NCBI GenBank assembly: GCA_013141055.1 | Contig: JABFRS010000001.1 | Span: 744,001-808,000 of the forward strand | DNA length: 64,000 nt | DNA from: Cyclobacteriaceae bacterium | GTDB taxonomy: Bacteria; Bacteroidota; Bacteroidia; Cytophagales; Cyclobacteriaceae | Reading direction: 5' to 3' | Shown here: positions 54,172 to 63,327 of the stretch, piece after piece | How the letters are laid out: every line of letters starts with the position of its first letter | Position numbering within the stretch: position 1 is the first letter of the stretch | Notes under the pieces: generated by a model | Seen by the model: the letters and a program-made list of their open reading frames with translations, nothing else | What the model was told of the DNA's origin: nothing | The model's database searches: none | Program-made: the position numbers and the translations under genes

Positions 54172-57012
54172 TCAATTCACTCCGGTTAGAGTAAATGCTC
54201 CCCAGAAATATGGATGCGGATATTCTTTCATTGTCACCTCCATCGCTGCTTTATAGGAAGCATTGATTCCTGCTCCGCTGAAATATCGTGCATAGAATTC
54301 CTGCATGAAGGTAACGGTTGCTTCATCACTGATCTTCCAAAGAGAACCCATCACAGTCTTTGCGCCGGCAAGTTGGAAAGCACGCTGAAGTCCCCAAACT
54401 CCTTCCCCACTTTGTATGTCCCCGGTTCCTGTTTCGCATGCCGACAATACGACAAGGTTAGTTTGTGATAATTCAAGCTGTGTCACTTCATAAGCAGTCA
54501 GGAATCCGTCTTCATACTTTGAATAGTCCGTCATCGTGAAAGGCTGATCGTCACCTGCACCTGCAAGGATTAGTTTTGCTTTAAGGTAACTGTCCGCCCG
54601 ACTGAACTGATCAAACTCTCCATGCGTTGCGAGGTGCAGTATCTGTTGGTTCTTTAGATTCTTGACACCAGCTTCGGTTGCCTGTGCTCCGGAAAGCACA
54701 TTGCTCTTTATTCCTTTATCAGAAGCCATGGATTGAATCGACTCAACTTCCTTCTGCGTTCCGGGAAGCTCAGACAAACCACTGCGAACAACAACTCCAT
54801 CATTTTCAACAGCTACAAATTCATTGCCCTGATACTTATTTGTCAATCCTTTTCTGCTCATAGCAAATTCCGGATTTCCGATCAATGCAATTTGTTGATT
54901 GGCAGCGGTCAGTGGAACAATACTTAATACATCTCTTCCTGTTGAAACCCTTGCCAGAGAAATCTCATTCAAAAGATACTTATCCGATTGAGGGTTCTTG
55001 AGGGTCAGTGGGTTGATCATATGATAAACTCCATCTCCGCTCAGAATGATCTTTGTGCTTCCTTCCAGCTTTTCCGACAAGGAGGCCCAATATGTTTTAT
55101 AGCTTTCGACATCTTCCAGTTGGTTCCGGATTCTGTTCTGGTAATTTTTAAGACTCTTACCTTCGAATGCCTCTCCATCACTGATCTTGAACAGGACAGG
55201 ACTTGCAGCACCCGGTTTAACGACAAAGCCCCAATACTGAGTTACAGGTTTATCAAAAGCAAAATCATCACGCTTTAGCCGAAGTATCTCAAGATAGATG
55301 CCGTCTGATTTCAGCTTTGATTGAATCTGCTTCCAGCTTACAGGTTTTAATATATCCGTAACTGTTCCAAGCTTCTCATTCACTTTTCTTTCCAGGTCAT
55401 TAATTCTTATTGATATCCGGTTGATCGAGTCGGCCATGGCTGGATTGGATGACTTCAGGCTTAACTGATAAAATGCAGCAACCTTATCCCGGAGCTTCCG
55501 GATCATGGCAATCTGCTCCAGCGTAGGCTTGTCCTTTATCTTCTTTAAAAGTTTCTCCTGCTCACGCGTTACATCAAGAATGATACCTTTTGTCTGCAAT
55601 ATTTTATCAAGGAGCTCTGCAGAACGATTATCATTTTTCTCAGTCATCAAAAGAAGCAGAGAATAGAACCTCTCCAGCTTTTGGTTGTAAGCTTTGAAGA
55701 ATTCTTTCTTTTCACTTTCAGTAAAGTATTGAAAGTTCTTCTTGAGTTGCGCTTCTTCTTCCAGCAAAGTGGTTTTGCTTTCATCATATGCTTCTGTAAG
55801 CTTGCCTGACTGAATTTCCATATTCAGATAGAACGACAGAAATCCTTTGCGCATTTGAGAAGCCGATCCGGCAAACTTGTAATTCGCCATGGACTTCATC
55901 GCATCAAAAGCAGCTTTATACTCTTTTTCTGATTCAGTAAACTTGCTATTCAACTGATTCAACACTGCCCTGCTGATATATCCGTCGGCATACTGTTTGG
56001 CCAGAGCTATCTGATTTGCTTTCGTTGCTGCGATCACGATCAATGTCGATGATCCTCCGATCTCTGAAATGCGGTCAAGGTAAATAGCAGACTGGTCCAT
56101 CAGCGCCCTTACGGAATCTGGAAGCTGATACGTCGCCATCTGCGCCTTTGACTCACTCATTATTTTCCTTGAGCTTTCCATCATCGCTTTCATCTGATCT
56201 GCAGTCGCCTTGAGATAAGGAATACTCTCTGTAAACTTGAACTGCTGGTAATAAGCATTTCCAAGCACCATGTTATACGTGATGCGTTGTCCTCCCAGAA
56301 GAGACTCCTGACTTTTCTTCATGGCCTTGATATAATCTTCTTTGGCCTTCTTCATGTATTCCTGGACTTCGGGCAGATCCTTCGGATTGATCTTATAGAT
56401 TTCATCAGGTGACGGTCCACTGAGTGCCAATGCTCCTGACTCCGTGAGCTCTTTTAATTTCAACGCCACAGCAATTGCTTCTTCATATCGCTCTGCTCCC
56501 AGCAATGCCTGGGAGTATTCACTATAGAATTGTTGTCGCACGTAGTTAGAAGGATTCGTTTCTAACAGAGGTCTTTTGTTCTCAAGATATTTGATTGCTT
56601 TTTCAAAAAGATTGAGAGCCCTGAGATAACGTGAAAGATCCAGGTACGAATAGAGTGCATACTCATTGGTAACCGTCTGATATCCCCTTGTATAAAACGG
56701 ATAATTTTTTTCATAAGCATCGATCGCCTGCTCTGTCAGTTCGATGGCACGGGCATGATCAAAGGCCATCTCAAAATAGATGGCAGACATTTTCCGGGCA
56801 TTAAAATACTCTTCATCAACAGGTGTAAATAATGAGTTGGAAATATCCAACAATCTTTGAGCGGCCTTTAGTTTGTCAGCAGCATAGCCAATAGATGTTA
56901 ACGCCTGATCATATTGGGTATAATCAACCTGGCGGGTACGAACTTTCAGTTCCTGTGCCAGTGTCGGGAGAATTACACTTCCGAAGATTATTAAAACTAT
57001 GAGAAACCGCAT
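54172..57012 (-). CDS. Exported CHAT-domain protein with TPR repeats
   Basis: 946 residues. Signal peptide about 1-20 (ending TLAQEL), then TPR-like helical repeats (residues about 80-420), a coiled region, and a C-terminal CHAT domain with the catalytic His797 (ILHLATHGEFD) and Cys859 (LSACETGTGD). CHAT proteins are caspase-fold proteases that often work with partner cleavage targets. The signal peptide is unusual for a domain normally thought cytoplasmic. No partner gene is next door: neighbours are an M20 peptidase and alpha/beta hydrolases. ATG start. Confidence 0.88.
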   Translation of the reverse strand: MRFLIVLIIFGSVILPTLAQELKVRTRQVDYTQYDQALTSIGYAADKLKAAQRLLDISNSLFTPVDEEYFNARKMSAIYFEMAFDHARAIELTEQAIDAYEKNYPFYTRGYQTVTNEYALYSYLDLSRYLRALNLFEKAIKYLENKRPLLETNPSNYVRQQFYSEYSQALLGAERYEEAIAVALKLKELTESGALALSGPSPDEIYKINPKDLPEVQEYMKKAKEDYIKAMKKSQESLLGGQRITYNMVLGNAYYQQFKFTESIPYLKATADQMKAMMESSRKIMSESKAQMATYQLPDSVRALMDQSAIYLDRISEIGGSSTLIVIAATKANQIALAKQYADGYISRAVLNQLNSKFTESEKEYKAAFDAMKSMANYKFAGSASQMRKGFLSFYLNMEIQSGKLTEAYDESKTTLLEEEAQLKKNFQYFTESEKKEFFKAYNQKLERFYSLLLLMTEKNDNRSAELLDKILQTKGIILDVTREQEKLLKKIKDKPTLEQIAMIRKLRDKVAAFYQLSLKSSNPAMADSINRISIRINDLERKVNEKLGTVTDILKPVSWKQIQSKLKSDGIYLEILRLKRDDFAFDKPVTQYWGFVVKPGAASPVLFKISDGEAFEGKSLKNYQNRIRNQLEDVESYKTYWASLSEKLEGSTKIILSGDGVYHMINPLTLKNPQSDKYLLNEISLARVSTGRDVLSIVPLTAANQQIALIGNPEFAMSRKGLTNKYQGNEFVAVENDGVVVRSGLSELPGTQKEVESIQSMASDKGIKSNVLSGAQATEAGVKNLKNQQILHLATHGEFDQFSRADSYLKAKLILAGAGDDQPFTMTDYSKYEDGFLTAYEVTQLELSQTNLVVLSACETGTGDIQSGEGVWGLQRAFQLAGAKTVMGSLWKISDEATVTFMQEFYARYFSGAGINASYKAAMEVTMKEYPHPYFWGAFTLTGVN

Positions 57013-57078
57013 TTCCGAATTTTAAGCAGGCTACAAGTTCGAAAAAAACAGACTAAAAAAATCCTATTTTTACCAATC

Positions 57079-57894
57079 CTGAAAACTATCAAAACAGCAA
57101 AGGTCATCGGCAGCGTACTGGGAATACTTTCAGGAGCTTTTCTCATTATTATAATAAGCATTTACATGTTTCAGGATTCGCTCATCTTTCAAAAGAAATC
57201 ACTTGCCTCCGATTACGCTTTTAAGTTTGCTGAACCTTTTGAGGAACATTTTATAAAAACAGAAGATGGTCAATCCCTGAATGTGATCATTTTTAAATCA
57301 AAGAATACCTCCCGCGGACTCATTCTTTATTTTCATGGCAATGCCGACAATCTTCAACGTTGGGGAAATTATGCTGTTGATCTTACTTCTCTCGACTACG
57401 ACGTTCTGATGATGGATTATCGTGGCTATGGCAAAAGCACAGGAACACCCGATGAGATCAACTTATATAAAGACGCACAGACTATACTGGATTGGTCAAG
57501 GCAAAACCTTGTCTATAGCAGGCTTATCATTTATGGAAGATCATTGGGATCTGCTGTTGCCTCTCACCTTGCAACTACCGCCAATCCTGAGTTACTCATT
57601 CTTGAAACTCCATTTGATGAACTGAAGGGCGCCGTTCATCCTCCGCTGAAAACAGTATTGGGGCTGTTTCCATTAAACTATAAGTTTTCCAACAAGGAAT
57701 TTCTATCCCTGATCAAGTGTAAAAAAGTAATCATTCACGGAACCAACGACTGGGTGGTGCCGCTGTCTTCTGCTCTTGAATTAAAGCCTTTATTGAATGA
57801 ACAGGATCAATTCGTGATCATTAAGGACGGTGGTCATAAGAATCTTCGTGACTTTAAGGAGTACCATGAAGTAATAAGGGAGAATTTAAAATAA
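57079..57894 (+). CDS. Membrane-anchored alpha/beta hydrolase 1, probable non-ATG start
   Basis: Core 242 residues from the ATG at 57166: nucleophile motif IIYGRSLGSA, DYRGYGKSTG, and a late catalytic His in DGGHKNLRDF. In-frame upstream codons back to a CTG at 57079 encode 29 residues with a hydrophobic helix (VLGILSGAFLIIIISIYMF), matching the N-terminal helix of the adjacent paralogue. I therefore extend the gene to this CTG, with reservation: the true initiation codon is unsettled. Probably a lipase or thioesterase-type enzyme at the membrane. It precedes its paralogue by 11 bases. Confidence 0.7.
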   Translation: MKTIKTAKVIGSVLGILSGAFLIIIISIYMFQDSLIFQKKSLASDYAFKFAEPFEEHFIKTEDGQSLNVIIFKSKNTSRGLILYFHGNADNLQRWGNYAVDLTSLDYDVLMMDYRGYGKSTGTPDEINLYKDAQTILDWSRQNLVYSRLIIYGRSLGSAVASHLATTANPELLILETPFDELKGAVHPPLKTVLGLFPLNYKFSNKEFLSLIKCKKVIIHGTNDWVVPLSSALELKPLLNEQDQFVIIKDGGHKNLRDFKEYHEVIRENLK

Positions 57895-57905
57895 GATTAT
57901 ATACA

Positions 57906-58739
57906 ATGATCAGTTTCATTATCACCATATCGGTAGTTTATGCACTGATCTGCATTTCATTCTTTTTCTTTCAGCATCTCGCTTTCTTTCGGCCAGAAAA
58001 ACTTACCTCTTCTTTTCAATACAAGTATCCTTTTCCTTTCGAAGAGCTGGATTTTGAAATGGAAGACGGAGGCAAGATCAACGCCATCTTTTTTAAAGTC
58101 CCGAACTCGCTTGGAGTAGTCTATTACCTTAAAGGAAATTCCAAAAGCATAAAGGGCTGGGGAAAATTTGCAAAAGACTTCGTCAGCAATGGCTATGATT
58201 TCTTTATGATGGACTATCGTGGCTTTGGGAAAAGTCGCGGAAAGAGAAGTCAGTCAAAACTTTTTAACGACGCACAGTATATTTATAAATGGCTGGCTCA
58301 ATCCTATCCGGAGGACAAGATTATTCTATACGGAAGATCCTGGGGCAGCGGCATTGCTGCACGTATTGCTTCCTGGAATAAAGTAGGCAAGCTCATTCTT
58401 GATTCACCTTATTTCAGCTTTTATTACAATGTAAACCGATATCTCTTTTTTACTCCATTAAAGTGGATATTAAAGTATGACATAAGAACTGATCAATATC
58501 TCAAAACAACAGAGTGTCCTGTTCATATCATCCATGGCACACATGACAGGCTTATCTCATTCTCCCAAAGCGAAAAGCTAAAAGCGCTTTTTCCTGAGAA
58601 AATTACGCTACATAAAATTGAAGGCGGACGTCATAATAACCTGCCTGAGTTTCCTGAATTCTTCGAAATACTCTATAATATATTGTATGTAAAGCCCGCT
58701 GTTGAAAAACAGCCTGATCGCCCCGATGGAAATCATTAA
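57906..58739 (+). CDS. Membrane-anchored alpha/beta hydrolase 2
   Basis: 277 residues, ATG start. One N-terminal helix (about 2-22, VYALICISFFFF), then an alpha/beta hydrolase core: DYRGFGKSRG, nucleophile motif ILYGRSWGSG, and a catalytic His in EGGRHNNLPEF. Paralogue of the gene just upstream, sharing the layout from the helix onward. It overlaps the start of the acyl-CoA synthetase gene by 14 bases, so hydrolase and ligase are translationally coupled, which suggests fatty-acid release followed by activation. Confidence 0.9.
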   Translation: MISFIITISVVYALICISFFFFQHLAFFRPEKLTSSFQYKYPFPFEELDFEMEDGGKINAIFFKVPNSLGVVYYLKGNSKSIKGWGKFAKDFVSNGYDFFMMDYRGFGKSRGKRSQSKLFNDAQYIYKWLAQSYPEDKIILYGRSWGSGIAARIASWNKVGKLILDSPYFSFYYNVNRYLFFTPLKWILKYDIRTDQYLKTTECPVHIIHGTHDRLISFSQSEKLKALFPEKITLHKIEGGRHNNLPEFPEFFEILYNILYVKPAVEKQPDRPDGNH

Positions 58740-60531
58740 GAGACCTTCCATAGACTTTACCCGCGTCTTTGATATTATCCGATATCAAAGTCAGAAGTAT
58801 CCTAATCAGAAATCCCTGAACACATTTGAATCGAATTCATGGAGATCATATTCCATTCAGGAGATCGGAAAGAACATTGACGCAGTTTCAGGCTGGCTTA
58901 TCGAAAATGGATACACCAAAGGTGAAAAGATAATTTTTGTTCCAATTCTCGGACGGCCGGAATGGATGATCCTCGACTATGCATGTCAGCAGGCGGGATT
59001 GATCTCAGTACCTGTCCATCCCACTTCACGATCTGAGGAGATTGAAATGATCCTGAATGAAACAGAGGCAAGACTGTGCATTACTGCCGATCCAGAACTC
59101 GCTCAAAAGATCTCATTGATCACTACCTCCGCTGAACAGAAAATAAAGATCTTTCATATCGACTCAAAGGAATTGGGTTATTTCGAACCACTCAGACTTA
59201 AAGAAGTTTCTTCCGGATCATCATCCATCCTCGAAGCACTTAAATCAAGTATTTCGGAGAGTGATGTATTCACAATCCTGTATACCTCCGGCAGCAGCGG
59301 CATCCCGAAAGGAGTTATGCTCACACATCGCAACATTATTCATAATATAAAATCCGTTCTGACATTACTTCCCATTGAGCCCGGAGATCGTGTGATCAGC
59401 TTTTTACCATTCAGTCACATTTTTGAACGGATGACATGCTACACCTACATGGCTTTTGGTGTATCGCTATACTTCAGTCAAAACAAGGATAGCTTTGTTC
59501 ACGACTTCAGAACTGTTCAACCTAATTTCTGCACGAGTGTGCCGCGTGTGCTGGAAAAAATGTACGACTTTCTTGAAGAGCAGATGCTTGATAAGAGTTT
59601 TATCAAACGAAAGATTGTTACCTGGGCGCTTGAAGTGGGTAAGGAATACGGCTCATCGGCAAGAGTTCGGCCAATATTTGCAGTCAAGTTGTTTCTTGCA
59701 AGAATATTAGTGCTTAACAAATGGCGCAAAAAGCTCGGAAGAAAGATCCGGTATATGGTGGTGGGTGCAGCATCACTTCGTCCTGAGATAGGAAGATTGT
59801 TCTCGGCAACAGGAATAAAAGTTATTGAAGGTTATGGAATGACAGAGACCGCACCTCTCATTACAATGAACAGGTTTGATCCTGGTTTAAATAGGTTCGG
59901 AACTGTTGGCCTGCCGATTCCGGGAATCGATATAAGAATTGATGAACCCGATGAAGATCATCAGGGTGAGATACTTGTCAAAGGTCCGAATGTAACGCAA
60001 GGATATTTTAAAAGACCAGAGATCACCAAAGAAGCTTTTACAGAAGACGGATGGTTTCGCACGGGTGATATCGGGAAGTTTGTTCATGGACATTTTCTAA
60101 AGATCACCGATCGGAAGAAAGAGATCTTTAAAACATCTTCAGGGAAGTATATTGCCCCCGCTCCTCTTCAGAATCATTTTACCAGATCGCTATTCATTGA
60201 ACGGTGTCTTATCATCGGCTTTCAGCGACCCTTTGTTACGGCGCTGATCGTACCCAATATGCCCATACTGGAGGCGTGGTGTAATCAGGAGAGTATTCAC
60301 TGGACTTCACCTCAGTTTATGGTTCATAATATAAAGGTACGTGCGCGATTCCAGGAAGAGATTGATGCACTCAATAACAATCTCCCTAATGTAGAGCGCA
60401 TCCGGAATTTCACCCTGTGCCATGAAGACTGGAGTATTGAAAAAGGAGAACTGACCACGACCTTGAAGCCGGTGAGACGTTTGCTGGAGGAGAACTACAA
60501 AGGGGAGGTTACCAAAATGTATGAGAGTTAG
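58726..60531 (+). CDS. Long-chain acyl-CoA synthetase (AMP-forming)
   Basis: 601 residues from the ATG at 58726; a TTG at 58702 lies inside the previous gene. The AMP-binding signature is TILYTSGSSGIPKGVMLTHR near 190-209, with EGYGMTETAPL and the motif DGWFRTGDIGKF, and the lid lysine region is TDRKKEIFKTSSGKYI. It activates fatty acids to acyl-CoA with ATP. Coupled to the hydrolase gene before it by a 14-base overlap. Membrane-associated family; chain-length preference unknown. FadD/FACL grouping is the best guess. Confidence 0.93.
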   Translation: MEIIKRPSIDFTRVFDIIRYQSQKYPNQKSLNTFESNSWRSYSIQEIGKNIDAVSGWLIENGYTKGEKIIFVPILGRPEWMILDYACQQAGLISVPVHPTSRSEEIEMILNETEARLCITADPELAQKISLITTSAEQKIKIFHIDSKELGYFEPLRLKEVSSGSSSILEALKSSISESDVFTILYTSGSSGIPKGVMLTHRNIIHNIKSVLTLLPIEPGDRVISFLPFSHIFERMTCYTYMAFGVSLYFSQNKDSFVHDFRTVQPNFCTSVPRVLEKMYDFLEEQMLDKSFIKRKIVTWALEVGKEYGSSARVRPIFAVKLFLARILVLNKWRKKLGRKIRYMVVGAASLRPEIGRLFSATGIKVIEGYGMTETAPLITMNRFDPGLNRFGTVGLPIPGIDIRIDEPDEDHQGEILVKGPNVTQGYFKRPEITKEAFTEDGWFRTGDIGKFVHGHFLKITDRKKEIFKTSSGKYIAPAPLQNHFTRSLFIERCLIIGFQRPFVTALIVPNMPILEAWCNQESIHWTSPQFMVHNIKVRARFQEEIDALNNNLPNVERIRNFTLCHEDWSIEKGELTTTLKPVRRLLEENYKGEVTKMYES

Positions 60532-60548
60532 GAATTGAGATTGAGAAT

Positions 60549-60860
60549 ATGATCTATCACATTACACCAAAAAACTACTGGGAAGGGCAAAAGAATAGAA
60601 GTCATTATGCGCCGCTGGAATTTGAAAGAGAGGGTTTTATTCATTGCTCTAAAGCAGATCAGCTCAAAGGTGTTCTTCAGCGTTATTATTCAGGACAAAC
60701 AGATCTGCTGATCCTGGAGATCGATGAATCAAAACTGGACGTCAAACTTTTATACGAAGTAGGTGGAACAGGAGAATTATTCCCGCATGTATACGGTGGC
60801 ATTTCCATGAATTCTATTTTGAAGGTAACTCCCCTTAGCAATTTTTCTCTCCCTCAATAA
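60549..60860 (+). CDS. DUF952 family protein
   Basis: 103 residues, ATG start. The DUF952 pattern is complete: MIYHITPKNYWEGQKN, FEREGFIHCSKADQL, ILEIDESKLDVKLLYE, and the late FPHVYGGISMNSI. Small cytoplasmic protein of unknown function, in a fold related to ADP-ribose/NAD-binding enzymes by some accounts. It starts 17 bases after the acyl-CoA synthetase stop and is probably in the same transcript. Confidence 0.88.
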   Translation: MIYHITPKNYWEGQKNRSHYAPLEFEREGFIHCSKADQLKGVLQRYYSGQTDLLILEIDESKLDVKLLYEVGGTGELFPHVYGGISMNSILKVTPLSNFSLPQ

Positions 60861-60898
60861 AAATTGTATTTTTAAAAAAATAATTAACAGAGAGTTCG

Positions 60899-61543
60899 AT
60901 GAATCGTTTTACGGTAAAGCAAATTTTTCAATTTACAGGATTAGTTTGTGGAGGGTTGGCAGTGGTTATCCAGTTTTGTCTTATGATGGCAACAGCGGCC
61001 GAAAAAGAATTATCCTACTTCGGGGAAACTATCCGGTTCTTTAGTTACATGACGATCCTCACCAATATTCTTGTAGCGCTGTGCTTCGCCTCTTTCCTGT
61101 ATTTTAAAGACTCTCCGATGGGTAAGTTCTTTGCGCGGCCTATTGTTCAGGTTGCCCTCTTTGTTTACATCTTTATCGTAGGCGCTACTTATCATATTGT
61201 GCTGGCGCAGATGTGGACACCTACCGGACTACAATTCGTGGTTGACCTGTTACTTCATACAATTGTTCCAATAGTCTATTGCCTGTACTGGATTATCATG
61301 GCTCAAAAAGAGCATCAGTCCTTGACTAATGTGTTGGTGATACTTTTATATCCCCTGGGATATTTCATCCTAATCCTGCTGAAGGGCCTGATTACGGGTA
61401 CCTATCCTTATCCGTTTATTGACGTTTCCATGATCGGATACGGAATGACCTTTGTGAATGGCCTCCTGCTATTGGTGGCATACGGAGCCCTGGGGTTCCT
61501 GATGATAACGCTTAATAATAATGTGTTTCATAACGAGCATTAA
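60899..61543 (+). CDS. Pr6Pr-family membrane protein
   Basis: 214 residues with six predicted helices (about 12-30, 48-68, 82-102, 110-130, 145-165, 180-205). The motif pattern with LLHTIVPIVYCLYWIIM and YPFIDVSMIGY is that of the six-helix Pr6Pr family (FAR-17a/AIG1-like), whose role in bacteria is unclear. ATG start. Lies 38 bases after the DUF952 gene; no promoter with both elements is obvious. Confidence 0.82.
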   Translation: MNRFTVKQIFQFTGLVCGGLAVVIQFCLMMATAAEKELSYFGETIRFFSYMTILTNILVALCFASFLYFKDSPMGKFFARPIVQVALFVYIFIVGATYHIVLAQMWTPTGLQFVVDLLLHTIVPIVYCLYWIIMAQKEHQSLTNVLVILLYPLGYFILILLKGLITGTYPYPFIDVSMIGYGMTFVNGLLLLVAYGALGFLMITLNNNVFHNEH

Positions 61544-61562
61544 CATTTATTAAAAATCTTCT

Positions 61563-61570
61563 TAATTTTG
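61563..61570 (+). promoter_or_regulatory. Possible -7 promoter element of the lysine-rich small gene
   Basis: TAATTTTG matches TAnnTTTG exactly, 24 bases before the ATG at 61594. No TTG at a fitting -33 distance is present, so support is partial. Confidence 0.35.
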
Positions 61571-61593
61571 AGCATAACTAAATCCTAATCATC

Positions 61594-61695
61594 ATGTCAA
61601 AAGGTCAAGACAAAAAGAAGGAAACTAAAAAACCTGCAACCAAAACCTTAAAGGAAAAAAGGGCTGAAAAGAGAGCAAAGAAGGACGGGAAGTAG
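61594..61695 (+). CDS. Tiny lysine-rich protein (33 aa)
   Basis: ATG at 61594, TAG at 61693. The product starts MSKGQDKKKETKKPATKTL and is about 40 percent lysine, with almost no hydrophobic residues, so disordered and cationic. A terminator hairpin follows at 61717-61750 and a promoter-like TAATTTTG precedes it, so it has its own transcription unit, which favours a real gene over a chance frame. Possible nucleic-acid or ribosome-associated role; inferred from composition only. Confidence 0.65.
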   Translation: MSKGQDKKKETKKPATKTLKEKRAEKRAKKDGK

Positions 61696-61716
61696 TCTTA
61701 GTTTCTATCATCTTTG

Positions 61717-61750
61717 AAAGAGAACTTCATAATCTGGAGTTCTCTTTTTA
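61717..61750 (+). terminator. Terminator after the lysine-rich small gene
   Basis: AAAGAGAACT (61717-61726) pairs perfectly with AGTTCTCTTT (61738-61747) around an 11-base loop, and further T residues follow. Confidence 0.85.
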
Positions 61751-61837
61751 TTGATAGCCATCTTTAGGAGTAAGGAGAACCATTGATGGTTCAGACCCTC
61801 AGCAGGTCAAATCAACCTTACATCAGATTAATTTAAG

Positions 61838-61845
61838 TATCTTTG
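61838..61845 (+). promoter_or_regulatory. Predicted promoter of the DEAD-box helicase
   Basis: TATCTTTG matches the TAnnTTTG consensus and continues CACC, a frequent extension in Bacteroidota. It leaves a leader of about 115 bases before the ATG, longer than for most genes here. The -33 region shows only TTA in place of TTG. Confidence 0.6.
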
Positions 61846-61935
61846 CACCGCGTTCCTCCAAATTCCCGTAAAAAAGCGGTTCCTGATGCATCCAGGACCA
61901 ATGCGTTGACCCAAGAGGCGTTGTATAAATTTTTT

Positions 61936-61950
61936 AGCGAGCCTCGCTAG
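61936..61950 (+). promoter_or_regulatory. Hairpin in the helicase leader, close to the start codon
   Basis: TAGCGA (61936-61941) and TCGCTA (61945-61950) pair around GCC. It lies about 15 bases before the ATG at 61966 and could cover the translation start region, as in temperature-responsive leaders of helicase genes. Structure seen, function inferred. Confidence 0.45.
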
Positions 61951-61965
61951 TACTAAACATTAATC

Positions 61966-63264
61966 ATGTCATTCGAAAAATTAAATTTAATTGAGCCTAT
62001 TACAAGGGCCCTGAAAGCAGAAGGCTATACACAGCCCACTCCAATTCAAGAACAAGCCATTCCAGTATTGTTAGAACGCAAAGACCTATTAGGTTGTGCG
62101 CAAACAGGAACTGGAAAAACATTAGCATTTGCTGCACCGATTCTACAACTACTCCACCAGGATGAGTTGTTTGTGAAAGGTCCTGCCGGAATTAAAACTC
62201 TTATTCTTACTCCTACCCGCGAGCTTGCCATTCAGATCGGCGATAGCTTCGCTACGTATGGAAAGTTTCTAAAATTGAAACATGCTGTCATCTTTGGTGG
62301 TGTGTCACAAAAACCTCAGACCGATGCTTTACGCAACGGGGTGGATATACTGATTGCCACACCAGGCCGTTTGCTCGACCTGATGGATCAGCGCTTTGTC
62401 CATCTGCAGAATCTCAAGATCTTCGTTCTTGATGAAGCAGATCGCATGCTGGACATGGGTTTTATCCATGATGTAAAGAAGATCATTGCAAAGCTGCCGG
62501 TAAAAAGACAGACTTTATTTTTCTCAGCAACTATGCCGCCTGAGATCTCCAAGCTGGCGAATACAATTCTTACCAATCCGGTTCGTGTTGAAGTAACTCC
62601 GGTTTCTTCTACAGCAAATACCATTCAGCAACAGCTTTACTATGTTGAAAAATCTGACAAGAGATCATTGCTTCTTCATCTTCTAAAAGACAAAAGCATT
62701 GAGACTGCGTTGGTCTTCACGCGTACCAAGCATGGCGCAGACAAGGTTGTAAAAGATCTTAACCGCGCAGGCGTTACCGCTGAGGCGATTCACGGAAATA
62801 AATCACAGAACGCTCGTCAAAGAGCCTTGAGTAACTTCAAAACCAAACAGACAAGGGTTCTTGTGGCAACGGATATCGCTGCGCGTGGTATTGATATCGA
62901 TGCATTGTCGCACGTTATCAACTATGAGCTGCCGAATATTCCGGAAACATATGTTCACAGAATTGGTCGTACCGGCCGTGCCGGAGCCAGTGGCATAGCA
63001 TTCTCTTTCTGTGATTCAGAAGAGAAAGAATATCTCCGTGACATTCATAAGCTGATTGCAAAAACAATTCCTGTAATCACTGATCAGCCTTATCATTCAA
63101 CCAGTACAGTAAGCCTACCTCCACCAAAACAAGGCGGTGGTCAGCGTCAAAGTGCTTCCAGAAAATCAGGAGGAGGCGGTGGTCGCTCAAACTCATTCCG
63201 TAAATCATCTTCTGGTTCTGGCTCCGGCCGCAGCTGGTCAAAAGATAGAAGAGAAAGAAACTGA
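61966..63264 (+). CDS. DEAD-box RNA helicase
   Basis: 432 residues, ATG start. Complete set of motifs: Q motif ([10 protein letters not shown]), [49 protein letters not shown] and HRIGRTGR. The C-terminal 50 residues are rich in Gly, Ser and Arg, a typical low-complexity RNA-binding tail. RhlE-like RNA helicases unwind structured RNA in ribosome assembly and cold adaptation. The long leader with a hairpin next to the start suggests control at the RNA level. A terminator follows at 63283-63316. Confidence 0.97.
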   Translation: MSFEKLNLIEPITRALKAEGYTQPTPIQEQAIPVLLERKDLLGCAQTGTGKTLAFAAPILQLLHQDELFVKGPAGIKTLILTPTRELAIQIGDSFATYGKFLKLKHAVIFGGVSQKPQTDALRNGVDILIATPGRLLDLMDQRFVHLQNLKIFVLDEADRMLDMGFIHDVKKIIAKLPVKRQTLFFSATMPPEISKLANTILTNPVRVEVTPVSSTANTIQQQLYYVEKSDKRSLLLHLLKDKSIETALVFTRTKHGADKVVKDLNRAGVTAEAIHGNKSQNARQRALSNFKTKQTRVLVATDIAARGIDIDALSHVINYELPNIPETYVHRIGRTGRAGASGIAFSFCDSEEKEYLRDIHKLIAKTIPVITDQPYHSTSTVSLPPPKQGGGQRQSASRKSGGGGGRSNSFRKSSSGSGSGRSWSKDRRERN

Positions 63265-63282
63265 TTGTAGTTGAATTCATAT

Positions 63283-63316
63283 AAAAAAAAGACCGCTGCA
63301 AGGCGGTCTTTTTTTT
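63283..63316. terminator. Bidirectional terminator between the helicase and transglutaminase genes
   Basis: GACCGC (63291-63296) pairs with GCGGTC (63303-63308) around TGCAAG, with eight A before and eight T after. The symmetry lets it stop transcription of both convergent genes. Confidence 0.93.
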
Positions 63317-63327
63317 GTCAACATTTA

